Both the position numbers and the translations under genes were made by a program. The notes below the pieces were generated by a model that saw nothing but the letters and a program-made list of their open reading frames with translations, had not been told where the DNA came from and ran no database searches. 64,000 bases of DNA, from contig CM055887.1 in NCBI GenBank assembly GCA_029582165.1, positions 12,327,190 to 12,391,189 of the forward strand, written 5' to 3'. Of the stretch, positions 33,725-44,268 are shown piece by piece (positions within the stretch are counted from its first letter, which is position 1; each line of letters starts with the position of its first letter). Source of the DNA: Portulaca oleracea (Eukaryota; Streptophyta; Magnoliopsida; Caryophyllales; Portulacaceae).

Positions 33725-34380
33725 ATGATGGGTTGTGAAGTTGCAATTGCTCCTATGAATATGAATAAGGTGTTAAGGCTGAAGATGGTACTGAAAACTA
33801 ATATCACATACTTTCGAAAGATCGAGGATGGACTAAACTATCTCTTTCATACTCGACCCGACATTGCGCACTCTGTGAGTGTGGTGTCCAGGTTTATGCG
33901 CGGTCCATCTATACACCATTTGGGAGATGTTAAAAGAATTTTGCGCTATGTTTCTGGCATAACAAATTATGGAATTTGGTACAACAAGGTTGATGGTTTC
34001 AGGTTGTATGGTTTTACTGATAATGATTATGTAGGCTCCTTAGAAGATGGAAAGAGTACTTCGGGTCAAGTATTCTTTCTTGGTCCTTGAGCAATCTCAT
34101 GGAGCTCTAAAAAACATGACACAGTAGCTATATCCTCTTCTGTGGTTGAATACATAGCAGAGACTTCTACAGCTTGTCAAGCAGTATGGCTAAGGAAGTT
34201 ACAAGTTGATTTCACACAAGAACAAATTGGAGCAATAGAAATATTCTGTGACAATAACTCAGCTATTACAAGGTCCAGAAATCCGGCTTTTCATAGTCGT
34301 ATAGAGCACATATATGTTTGCTATCATTTCATTCGTGACCTAACTACAAAGGGGTGATGTTGAGTTGAAGCATTGTGGAA
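33725..34380 (+). pseudogene. copia RNase H remnant
   Basis: Motifs are GLNYLFHTRPDIAHSVSVVS near 33829-33888, HLGDVKRILRYVSGITNYGI near 33918-33977, DGKSTSGQVFFLGP near 34046-34090, VEYIAETSTACQAVWLRKL (34145-34201) and IFCDNNSAI / HIYVCYHFIRDL near 34230-34340. A stop after LGP (34088) and another near 34355 break the domain. Confidence 0.8.
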
Positions 34381-34487
34381 CAAATTAACAAGTTACTGAT
34401 ATAATGACCAAGTTTCTCTCTCCCTCCAGCCAAGCATGAGTATTTTAGAAAGAAGATGGGAATGACAAGTTTTGAAGTAAGGGGAAA

Positions 34488-34777
34488 TGTTCAATGAGTG
34501 CTTCAAAAAGAGTGAGCTGTTTTTTTCTTCATTTTCAGAAAACTTAGTATTTACTGGGTAAATAATTAGTTGCATCTTCTATTTGTTTCAATTGAGAAAA
34601 ACTAGGAGCAGTGGATCATGTTTTTCAGTTTGTTTTTAGTTGCCGATTTTTAGGAAATCGGTTTAGATGTGTTTTTTTATATTAAACCATTGATTCAATG
34701 AAAACTTGCAGCAAAAAGTTTTTTTTTGTCTGAATAAACTCTCTGTCCACTCTCTCAGTTTTTTATTTTTTCCAACA
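34488..34777 (+). repeat. copia 3' LTR (290 bp)
   Basis: Preceded by a polypurine tract AAGTAAGGGGAAA and the final copia residues (MTSFEVRGK). Begins TGTTCAATGAG and ends TTTTCCAACA. No second copy in the window. Confidence 0.65.
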
Positions 34778-36720
34778 AAGTTGTAACAAGTTCGGTTAAA
34801 CTTAAAAAAACGCGACATAATTTCCTTTAATGGTAAGCTCATCGACCTAGCTTTCTTAAACTAGGATTATTAGCAAATTTAAAGTATTTGAATTACGGAC
34901 GAATGTATTACTATATTGATTTGATAAACATATAATTCATATATTTTTATTTAAATTATACTATTTTCTCCAATACATTTTTTTGGATAACGATAGTCAT
35001 GGCCAATGCTCGTCCGTAAGGGAATCCGCCACTGAAATCCATATATAATTTCTTTTTTCTTTTATGGGATCCATATGTGATGAATAAACATGATTACCCA
35101 CTTACATATAAGAAAATAAATGAATAGTATTAAACTAATCAGTCACTTTCAGAACCAAATATAGATATCCCAAAATTTGGATATGAAAGCCACTTGGGAT
35201 TATTCGACTACAGAGACCATTGAAAATGATAAAATTAATCAAGGTGGCAACTCACGAGAATACAAGTGTGATAAGACTTCAAATAAGCCAAAAGTACAGC
35301 TCAATTTATAAAACTCAAAAAGAACCAAACTATGCAAATGCATCAGGATATTGTTACACTTGAATTTGATCATCCCAAGAATAATTATATTCTTAGGTCT
35401 TTATTTGAGTTTGGTTACTCCATCAATTTATTGTCATATTTTAAAAATTTTAGAAAATCCATATAAAAGATCCTAATAATCTCAAATTATTATTAATTAA
35501 TTTTTAATAAACTTTTTTATATAACTCTTGAAAATGGAATCCAGTTAAAGGGTAAAATATTATCTAAAGACACTAAAATTCCTAACGAAGTAATCCCGTA
35601 GGCTTTTGGACAAACCAATTAGATTTTTTATATGTATGTTCTTTTAGGTTAAGTGTAATTATAAAAACACCATAGCTAAAAAAACTAGTATCCATAAATC
35701 ACAAAATTTAAGGGTAAAATTATTATATCTGATCTCATTGTATTTCGTTTAGGCGAGATTTTATAGTATTGATTTTGGTGTGTTCTCACCTTCGCTACCG
35801 ATTACACCCATATGAATTTCTAACCAAAACATAATCTTCGAGACTTGGATGAACCGAAATGGCACTGTCAATGTACTTTAAGGAAATTTTTGTTGACTCC
35901 CTAACTAATTTTCAGCCAAATTTTGTAACTGAGTTTTTGGATTACCGTAACTTCAACTTAAAACAAAAAAAGTTGGTCATATAAAAGAATAAATCAAGAT
36001 AAATGAAAAAACAAGGAAGTTAACAAAAGCTTACTTAATATATATTAGCTAGGACATTTTGGTTAATTTAATTCTAAACATTTATATTTGGCTATAAAAT
36101 ACTAACAATGTTACTGTATTTAGCAAAAATGATTGAATATAAGAGTTAAGTTGCAAACAACATGAATAGCTTTATAATTATACTAAATCTCGGGGACACA
36201 TACATAAAGAATGCAAATAAAATCATGGCAGTAAAAATGGGACTGAATGAGTATTTCTTTTGATTTTTAGTATTGCTTTTTAAGAGAAGTACTGGAATTG
36301 TTTTTTTCTTTTCGAACTTTTGAAGTATAAAACACATTTGCTAAGAGTACATATATCCCTTACGTAGATTACATCATATACCACAGAGGATCTGTCTAAG
36401 TCCACAGGATGAATTAAAGTATGTCAACTTTTTACGTGATAAATTTGTGTAATAGATTAATAATTAAAAATATCAATTAATTTTACAATAGATAAATTTA
36501 TAATGAATTTAATAATAAATACTAATGACATTTTTTGCAAATTTAACACCTCAGATGAGCTAGATAGATACTCTAAAATCTATCATATAACAATTGTCTG
36601 CCTTAACTAAATATTCTACCATCGGAACACTCATAAGCAAAAATTCCAAATTAAAGGGCAAAATGAGTATCAGGCCAACAAATTATACAGAAAAAATCAT
36701 CAACAAACTACATATATAAT
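34778..36720. other. AT-rich intergenic region
   Basis: No gene, RNA or paired terminal repeats recognised. Short frames only. Confidence 0.5.
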
Positions 36721-36993
36721 AGGATTATTAGGTTTTAAAATCCCCAACTCAGTTTTTTTTTTTTTTTGTTATGTAGTGGTATTTTTTGAGGTGATATGTA
36801 GAATGAAAATGTGTCTAAACAAAAAAAAACAATCACTACATTATTCAAAAACCCGAGTTTGATTGATGTTAATTTGGTGTTGGGCTGTTGACAAATACAA
36901 ACCTCAAAATTTAGATATTCATGTTAAAAATAAAGTACAGGATATTTTGATATACAATCTCCAAAGTTAAGGATCTTAAAACCTAATATTCCT
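36721..36993. mobile_element. MITE with about 35-bp TIRs, superfamily unresolved
   Basis: The left end AGGATTATTAGGTTTTAAAA and the reverse-complemented right end AGGAATATTAGGTTTTAAGA match with few changes. ATATAAT flanks both sides (36714-36720 and 36994-37000), a possible 7-bp TSD. Contains a T15 run and no coding capacity. Confidence 0.6.
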
Positions 36994-37944
36994 ATATAAT
37001 ATGATAGGAGCAAGACAATGATGTAAATAATTATTAATTATGACTCCATGCATATTGCCTAGCTACTATATTTATTAACAAATTTGTTGCATATATAATA
37101 CACAGCTCAAAGCGATCGTAATATTCCGTCAATAATGATAAAGCTGGCCCTTGATTTGATATTAAAGCAACGAAAATAAAATGAGATCGAATAAGAATCG
37201 AAGAAGAATAAAGCTTCCACTTCCTAACCAAAAGAAAATTAAGCATCGTAAGACCACTTAACTAATCACTATATCTATACATCCCTTTAGGTCTTAGGCT
37301 AATATAAGCTACCTCATACCAAGTATTATTTAGTATTGACTTTTTAAAGTCAAACTTAATAATATTATGCCAATTAATGAAAGTTAATGGGTTCCAACTT
37401 TTTTTTTTTTTTTGACACAAGGTTCCAACTAGTTTACCACAATTGTTTTTATTATTCAAAATGATTTTTTTTCCAGGTTATAATGAATTTAAAAAAAAAG
37501 AAGAAGAAGAAGAAGAAGTGCATGTCCTAGATGCTTGTTAGTGGTAAAAATTGCTCAAAATTGTGCATATAAAAAAAACAGGAAATAAATTACTATGGGC
37601 ATTATAAAATATTTATTAGAGCCTCTAAAATCAATGGGTAGTGGAACTTACTAACTATTTATTCAAAGTTGTCCGAATTTATGAAAATTTATGAAAATTT
37701 ACATGTTTATAATATTTAACTTTTTCTTAAAAAAATTACTATTCTATTCAAAAATATTATTTTCTCCACACTTTTTTTTTATAGACTCAACACTTATCAA
37801 AACTTACTTTATTTATTAAAAGTTATCAAAATTTAGTTTTATTCTAAAAACTATCAAAATTTATTTTTCAATGGATTTTATGCAAACATAGTGGCACGGT
37901 ACCTGTTAAATACTTAAATCATCATACTCTCAAATGGAGTGTTA
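36994..37944. other. AT-rich intergenic region
   Basis: No gene. A (GAA)n microsatellite lies at about 37498-37517. Short duplicated ATGAAAATTT units are near 37680-37700. Confidence 0.5.
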
Positions 37945-38222
37945 GATTCCGTTCTTTTAAGCGGTAGGCTACGTTGCGGTACCACACCGCACCATACTCT
38001 TTAATTTCTACCACATTTCACCACACCAGACCACAACACACCACAATCAGTATCAATATATCTTTGCACTTTTCTCTCTCTTCACTTTTCACATTTTCTT
38101 CTCCTCACCTATCCCACCTACCACAACTCTCACTATAATTCACCACAACTCACTACACTATTTCGAATTTCACCGCACCGTCTCATTACCACACCGCACA
38201 AACCAAATAAAAGAATGGAGCC
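37945..38222. mobile_element. Tourist/Harbinger-like MITE, copy 2 (278 bp)
   Basis: The left end GATTCCGTTCTTTTA and the reverse-complemented right end GGCTCCATTCTTTTA are inverted repeats. The perfect 3-bp duplication TTA (37942-37944, 38223-38225) is the mark of PIF/Harbinger-type insertion. Subterminal GCGGTACC / ACCGCACC motifs follow each end. It is the best-preserved member of the family in this window. Confidence 0.85.
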
Positions 38223-39047
38223 TTAGTATACAGATATTCTTTCTTTCCAAAAAAAACAAAAAAAGTACAAAAATATTCTAATACATACGCCGCAAAACAA
38301 AAGAGCTCTATCCTGGGATTATATGATCCACAGGAGCTCCAATTACTTATTAACAAAATGTTAGATTATAAAAAACTATTGCTGGACCTTTAACAATCAA
38401 TTAAAATTTTTGGTTGAGATGGTTTCATATGGTATTAAAGCTAAACTTATAAACAAGTCTCAGATTCGAATCTCAATTGAATGATTTCACACAAAAGAAC
38501 AAACGCTAAAAGATAATAAGCTACTAGTAATTTTGTTTCAATGCAGTTACTAATTATCAACGCCCAAAGGGTAAATGAGTAATTTAAAAAAGAGTGCAGA
38601 AACAATGTGAAGTTTGATAATATAAACGTGGTAACCAGTAACAGAAAATGACATTGCTGCTGGAATATTCTGTAAGCTTGGGTGGTCGATTTGTTAATTG
38701 ATTTTAAATCATAAAATTGTGGGGATTATCGAATTGAAGGAGTATTTCCATAAGCTTGGAAGATTATGAAGTGTCCATATCGCAGTAGCACGACTCTTGA
38801 GAGTTGGGAAAGGGGGAATTAGGAGTCATGCAGCAGTCTAGAATTAGGATAGTCCAAGACAGAGAAACCCACAAAGCTGTGTGTATGTAAGTTTCCATCA
38901 CTGCCGTGATTCACCATATCTGCAGCTGGATTTACAAACATAAATTAAATATATTTGCTTTTGTTTGATTATGATTGCTTCTGGACTCAATTTACTCGGC
39001 CCGTGAGTACGTCTTTTATTTAGCTAAAAAGGCTCAATAATATTTCA
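38223..39047. other. intergenic region with a tRNA-like motif
   Basis: No gene. Around 38421-38475 the text CATATGGTATTAAAGCT...CAGATTCGAATCTC resembles a Pol III B box (GATTCGAATC) with a tRNA-Met-like stretch and may be a decayed SINE end, but no second hallmark was found. Confidence 0.35.
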
Positions 39048-39543
39048 GGCATATTCTTTTGTACGTACGGTGCAGTGCGGTATGCTATCAAAACTAATCA
39101 TAGTATTTAGTATTCTTCTACACACTTTATCATATCATATCACACTTTACCATAATTTTTTTTACAAGGGTAAATTTTGGATCATCCAAACTGGACCCCT
39201 ATCACAGAGATATACCAATTGGACTTAGCGACCCACTGGGAGGAGGGAAACCTAAGCCCAAATCAAAAGCTTAGTTCATGACCTTACTTATCTTCACACA
39301 AGGAGACCTGCAAGTATGACCTCCAAGATGAAAAGTTATAATAATGCCAAGTGAGCTTCGAGCCTATTGACATCACACTTTACCATAATTATTATCAATA
39401 TATCTGCTCACTTTTTTCCTCTATTTTTCACATTTTCTATTTTCACATATTATATCAATCAACTTTCCACAAATTTTATGATCTCATTCTATATTTTACC
39501 ACATCAATTCCACACCATATCAATTGGACTAAAGAACAAGGCC
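39048..39543. mobile_element. Tourist/Harbinger-like MITE, copy 3, split by a SINE
   Basis: The left end GGCATATTCTTTTG and the reverse-complemented right end GGCCTTGTTCTTTAG are the family termini. TTA follows on the right, TCA precedes on the left (one change from TTA). The GTGCAGTGCGGTATG block near the left end and TATCAATATATCTGCTCACT after the SINE match copy 2. Without the SINE and one TSD it is about 263 bp. Confidence 0.7.
39158..39371 (-). mobile_element. SINE insertion, 5'-truncated (about 214 bp)
   Basis: Flanked by a perfect 19-bp duplication ATCACACTTTACCATAATT (39139-39157 and 39372-39390). On the minus strand it ends TTACCCTTGT followed by an A8-type tail against the TSD, as expected for retroposition. 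Near its 5' end (39357-39368) GGCTCGAAGCT resembles a tRNA-type B box; no A box is visible, so the 5' part is probably missing. Internal text such as TTTCCCTCC, CAGTGGGTCGC and GATAGGGGTCCAGTTTGG is typical of plant SINEs, which is a recollection and not a database match. Confidence 0.75.
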
Positions 39544-40355
39544 TTAGGCCATATAGAAAAAGCACTTTGGACATTAATATATAACTTGATTAAATTCACC
39601 ATATCTGTATTAACACAAACACAAAACACTTTTTTCTCATTGTTTTTTTCCAACTATTTTTTTTATTATTCAAAGATATAAAAGGATAAAGAATTTGATG
39701 CAAAGATCAACAAAATAACAACCAAGCAACAACAAAAAAAAAAAAAGAATGACAAAACAAATTAAGACACAACCACATATAACATTACAATCAAGATCAA
39801 TCAATACAAAAACAAAACCTCTAAAATTACAACCTACTGTAAATTAGATCAACCATTATCAGCATATCAATGTGTCTTTTTTTTCATTCCTCTTCTTTGC
39901 ATCCCTCTTGAAGTGATGCACAGATTCAACTAAGTTTGTCATTATTAGTGTATGAATATATTTTTTTTATTATTATTATTCTTCGCATCCCTCTTGAAGT
40001 GATGCACTGCTTCAACTAAGTTTGCAATTATCATCATATCAATATCGGTGTTAATTATCACACACTCGTATAGGAAATCTTCACTTTGATTTTTTTTTTT
40101 ATTTCTTTGTCAACCTTAGAAGTTTTAATTGAAATTAACTGAGCCGTTCGAGTTGCTTAATCATTTTCACTTAGTTTTGATCATACCTTTTTTGCTCCTC
40201 TTCCATCTTCTAGGTTAGCATTTGAATGAAGTTCCTGATGCAATCCTTGACGGGGAGAATTACAATTAACAATTTGATTAATATTGATGGTATATGAATC
40301 ATTTACATTAGAATATTAGATCAATTTATGTAGACATATATAATACTAGTATATT
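39544..40355. other. AT-rich intergenic region
   Basis: No gene. A block TTCGCATCCCTCTTGAAGTG (about 39895-39930) is repeated near 39980-40020, a tandem duplication of roughly 85 bases that includes GATGCAC and CTTCAACTAAGTTTG. Confidence 0.5.
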
Positions 40356-40758
40356 CAAAAAAATGACTAAAGGGATCTCATATGTTAATGTAATAATTTT
40401 AAGTACCCTATATTATGACAAATAATTGTGGGGTGATATTATTTTTGATGTAAATATTTTGGAGGGACATTTCAGCCAATTTCCGACCAAAAAATGACGC
40501 AAAGTGGTGAGTTTTATGTTCAGGCGTGTTTTAAATTGAAGTATATAGTTAACTCTAACATATACAAACAAATCTCTTAACATGACAAACACATAAACAT
40601 AAAACTCACTATTTCGTGCCATTTTTTGCCGGAAACTGGCTGGAATGTCCCCTTTAAATACTTATATAAAAAATAATGTCTGCCCAAAATTATTTGTCAA
40701 AATATAGGACCCTTAAAATTATTATATCAAAATATGAGGTCCCTTCAGTCGTTTTTTG
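40356..40758. mobile_element. foldback element 1, MULE-like MITE (403 bp)
   Basis: Almost the whole element is one inverted repeat. The left arm runs from CAAAAAAATGACTAAAGGGA to GTGAGTTTTATGTTCAGG, and the right arm reverse-complements to CAAAAAACGACTGAAGGGAC and GTGAGTTTTATGTTTATG. A perfect 10-bp duplication CTAGTATATT flanks it (40346-40355 and 40759-40768), in the range of Mutator-like elements. No coding capacity. The 69-codon minus frame inside is a by-product. Confidence 0.85.
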
Positions 40759-40887
40759 CTAGTATATTATAAGCATGCAAACATTAAGGGAAAATTAAAA
40801 ACCTTATACTTCTTCATTTCCTTAATAATTGTCATTGTTAAGGATCGAAGGATTACTAAGAAAATGGTAGTTAATTAATATTGAAAA

Positions 40888-41315
40888 GGGTTATTGACCA
40901 TGAAGGATGACCCAAAATGCAAATTAACCATGAAGGACATGAGGACCATGAAATTCTAATTTATGAGAAAGAAGAGGACACATCATTGTTGACGTGGACT
41001 GTCGGTTTTTTTTTTTTTTATAACTCTACCCCCTCTCTCTTTGATTTACGCAGAGGATAACTACAAAGTAAACCATGGTTTACCTTTGAAAACATCAATG
41101 GATATCTATAAAGGTGAACCATGGTTCGCCTTATAAGACATCCAGAAAAAATGTTCATTGCTCATACTTTGTCTCTCTTCAAACCCCCAACTTTCACCCT
41201 CATACTCCCTCTGTCGCTTTCACTTTCCAAACCACCACCACCCCAACACCATTTGTCGAAGAGATCTCAAATGCAGATATGGCATGTAGTTTCAAAGAGA
41301 GAGAAAGTCCTCTGC

Positions 41316-41354
<39 letters not shown>

Positions 41355-41729
41355 AGATCTCTTCAGCAAATGGTGTTGGGATGGTGGTGGTTTGAAAAGT
41401 GAGAAAGAGGGAGTATGAGGGTGAGAGTTGGGGATTCAAAGAGAGAGAAGTATGAGCAGTGAATGTCTTTTCTGGATGTTTTATAAAGGCGAATCATGGT
41501 TCACCTTTGTAGATATCTATAGATGTTTTCAAAGGTAAACCATGGTTTACTTTGTAGTTATCCTCTGTGTAAATCAAAGAGAGAAAGGGTAGAGCTATTA
41601 AAAAAAAAAATTGACAGTCCATGTCAACAATGGTGTGTCCCCTTTATTTCATAAATTAGAACTTCATGGTCCTCATATCCTTTTGGTCAATTTACATTTT
41701 GGGTATCTTTCATGGTCATTAATTAACCC
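40888..41729. mobile_element. foldback element 2, MULE-like MITE (842 bp)
   Basis: Two arms of about 380 bp. Left: GGGTTATTGACCATGAAGGA, then GTGGACTGTC, AACCATGGTTTACC, CCACCACCCCAACACCA and GAGATCTCAAA. The right arm is the reverse complement in the same order. The loop is about 41275-41350 and contains a (CT)n run. The flanks ATATTGAAAA (40878-40887) and ATATCTAAAA (41730-41739) agree at 8 of 10, a decayed Mutator-like TSD. The centre lies about 1.5 kb upstream of the DUF641 gene start. Frames of 79-94 codons inside are repeats, not genes. Confidence 0.85.
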
Positions 41730-41739
41730 ATATCTAAAA

Positions 41740-42846
41740 CCATCTTTCTTTTTTAAACAATCTCAAAACTATGTTCATTTAACTATTAATAGTGTTAAAT
41801 TTCTTCTCGATCTCTCATCTCAAATCAACATAAAACAATGCATTAAATGATATTCTCTTAAAATTTTCATTTCCTGTGAGAAATCATAGATATGAGGCGA
41901 CGAGTGTAAATACTTTTATTGAAACTTATCAAAATTCGCATAAATATGATGAAACAAATTAAAATTGATATATGAAATCGAAACATAAATTCTTAGAAAA
42001 CAAACTTACTGCAAAAAAACATGAAATGACTAATGAAAACACTACAAAAATATTGACAAATCTTTAACAAATATCTAGTTGTAAACTTGTAATCATCTTT
42101 AATTATACGTTTTGCTAAAAAGATCTTACATGTACTATTAAGAGACCAAAAGTAGGTATTCCGCGCACAAACCATAGGAATAACAAAAGCAGAAAGAGTA
42201 TTCTGATTATCTCAAACCATGATTAGTGCTACTAAAGACCAAACCCTAAGCATATTTTAGACTCATTCCATGTAATTAGGTGAGGAAAAAGCTTAGAAGT
42301 AAAGTCATTAAACAATCTCTCTCTCTTTCTCTCTGTCTCTCTCCTGTTTGTATACATTATACATTCTCCAACCAAGGGGGTCCGCCACCCATATCATCAA
42401 ATGCTCATCTTTCTCCATCTCTTCTTCCTCTGTATTCTACACTGACAAGAATACCAAGAATTTTTCAAAAAGTTGATCAAAGAAAAGCAAAGCAAACCCC
42501 TGTTTTTTCTCTCTACTCTACTATCTTCGCTCCTCTGCCATCCAATCATCTTCTTCCTTTTTCTTTTTTCCCGCCCTTTAATCTCCACTTTTGTTTGGTT
42601 TTTGGCACCTCCATCTCCGGCAATAATCTCTTCGACAGAGACGTATAGACAGAGTGTGAAGCTAAAGATTCAAACCCTAATTTTTATTTCTCTCTCTTAT
42701 TCATCTACTATCCCCACCACCACCACTACCATAGGATTTTCTCTAAACCCTCATTTTCTTCCTCATGATGCAACCCAGCTGCTTCCCCTAAAAGAGAAAA
42801 AAAAAAACCAGAAAAAAAGGAAAAAAAGAGGGAGAGAGTTCAGTAT
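41740..42846 (+). promoter_or_regulatory. upstream and leader region of the DUF641 gene
   Basis: Holds CT-rich leader sequence (CTCTCTCTTTCTCTCTG near 42318-42345), common in plant 5' UTRs. Several upstream ATGs are present: one at 42473 opens a 180-codon frame that overlaps the main start in another frame, and one at 42764 opens a frame of only a few codons. No convincing TATA box was fixed and the transcription start is unknown, so which upstream ATGs are in the mRNA is open. Confidence 0.4.
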
Positions 42847-44268
42847 ATGGATTGCATCAAACCCCCTTCATCTTCTGAATCAACGAGAACAAAATTTTCC
42901 AGGACGTTTTCGAAATGTATACACCCACAAACCCCATCAAGATTTCCCCCAAATCAAACGCACCCAAATTTGCCTCCCAAGCAGCTCAAAACCCTTTCAG
43001 AGGAGCTCAACATAAACTTGAAGGACATCAAATCGGACCCGAGTAAAATTAAGCTGACACGACAGAAGTCCCAGAAGGTGAACTCGGGCGAGCAACAAGC
43101 GGTGAAAAACAGAGCTCCGAAAGAGGCTTTGATTGCGAAGTTGTTTGCTAGTTTGTCCTCAATCAAGGCTGCGTATGCAGAGCTCCAAATCGCTCAGTTC
43201 CCGTATAATAATGATGCCATTCAAGCTGCTGATGAAGCTCTGGTGGCTGAGTTGATGGTGCTTTCTGAGCTTAAACACAAGTACTTGAACGATGATTTGG
43301 ACTTGCCCCCGCCTCATGTTACACAGCTGTTGGCTGAGATTCAAGAGCAGCAGAGCAACATCAAGACGTACGAGATTACGATGAAGCAGCTGGAGAGTAA
43401 GATTGACCAGAAGGAGGGGGAGATTGAACAGTTGAGAAGTAAGTTGGATGAGATTAATAGAGGGAATAGGGGATTAGAAAAGAAGTTGAATTCAAGTGGG
43501 GTTGTGTGTTTGATTGGAAATAATGTTTCACTGTCAAATTTGAACCACACCCACTTCATCAGAGTCCTCAACCATGCTCTGCGTTCAGTCAGGCATTTCG
43601 TCAAACACCTGGTGCGCGAGATGGAGGCCAAGAACTGGGAGCTCGAATTAGCAGCCAAAGCCATCGAACCCACTGCCGTGTTCACCAAATCCAAACACTG
43701 GGTCTTCGCATTCGAATCCTACGTCTTTCAATTACTGTTCGACGGGTTCAATCACTACAATTTCTTCGTCCCAGAAGAAGAACCCAGCAAACAACCCACA
43801 AAACATTTTTTCTTCGCAACCTTCATGAGACTTCAAACCATGACCCCATCTCAGATTTACGCCGAAAATCCAGGGTGCCACTACGCAAAGTTCTGTCGAA
43901 CAAAGTACCTGAAGGTGGTACACCCCAAAATGGAGTGCTCATTTTTCGGGAATTTGGATCAGAGAAAAGGTGTAAGCTCAGGTGCATTTCCGAGAACAGA
44001 ATTCTTCTCCCTCTTCGCTGAAACAGCCAGAAGGGTTTGGCTGCTTCACTGCCTCGCATTCAGCTTCGATCCCCCGGCGGTCGCTTTTCAGGTCAGAAAA
44101 GGGTGCAGATTTTCCGAGGTTTACATGGAGAGCGTCGCCGCCGGCGAGGACGACGCCGTCTCCGGCGAATTCACGGCGGCTTTCACGGTGGTCCCGGGGT
44201 TCAAGATCGGAAAGATGGTGGTCCAGAGCCAGGTATATTTGTCTCGCCCCGTGGTCCAGAGGAGTTAG
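42847..44268 (+). CDS. DUF641 / GIL1-IRKI family protein
   Basis: A single uninterrupted 473-codon frame ending TAG, the only clear host gene in the window. Residues about 1-85 are basic and low-complexity. Residues about 88-215 match the plant-specific DUF641 domain: PKEALIAKLFASLSSIKAAY, then QIAQFPYNNDAIQAADEALV and AELMVLSELKHKYL. A predicted coiled coil covers about 158-215. From about 235 to 466 is the conserved C-terminal region of GRAVITROPIC IN THE LIGHT 1 and IRK-interacting proteins (KHWVFAFESYVFQLLFDGF, FCRTKYLKVVHPKMECSFFG, RVWLLHCLAFSF). Relatives in Arabidopsis act in light control of gravitropism and in receptor-kinase interaction; that is family knowledge, and this member's role is inferred. 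Length fits the family (roughly 420-560 residues) and single-exon structure is usual. Base composition is higher in GC than the flanks. The start is the first in-frame ATG after the leader. No transmembrane segment or signal peptide is evident. Confidence 0.93.
   Translation: MDCIKPPSSSESTRTKFSRTFSKCIHPQTPSRFPPNQTHPNLPPKQLKTLSEELNINLKDIKSDPSKIKLTRQKSQKVNSGEQQAVKNRAPKEALIAKLFASLSSIKAAYAELQIAQFPYNNDAIQAADEALVAELMVLSELKHKYLNDDLDLPPPHVTQLLAEIQEQQSNIKTYEITMKQLESKIDQKEGEIEQLRSKLDEINRGNRGLEKKLNSSGVVCLIGNNVSLSNLNHTHFIRVLNHALRSVRHFVKHLVREMEAKNWELELAAKAIEPTAVFTKSKHWVFAFESYVFQLLFDGFNHYNFFVPEEEPSKQPTKHFFFATFMRLQTMTPSQIYAENPGCHYAKFCRTKYLKVVHPKMECSFFGNLDQRKGVSSGAFPRTEFFSLFAETARRVWLLHCLAFSFDPPAVAFQVRKGCRFSEVYMESVAAGEDDAVSGEFTAAFTVVPGFKIGKMVVQSQVYLSRPVVQRS

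Larger units (their letters stand above)
31436..34777 (+). mobile_element. 5'-truncated Ty1/copia element
   Basis: Protease to RNase H remnants in copia order followed by a 3' LTR (34488-34777). The 5' LTR, primer site and gag are missing, and the left edge abuts truncated LTR C. All domains carry stops or frameshifts. No TSD can be tested because the 5' end is lost. Confidence 0.75.

Noticed and set aside
38421..38475. Functional tRNA gene
   Set aside because: Only a B-box-like motif is present; no cloverleaf could be built from the surrounding bases.
41114..41439. Three overlapping frames with serine/leucine runs
   Set aside because: They come from the (CT)n loop and arms of foldback element 2.
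42473..43015. 180-codon frame as a separate gene
   Set aside because: It overlaps the DUF641 start in another frame, is low-complexity (K, S, F, P rich) and matches leader sequence; treated as a possible upstream frame only.
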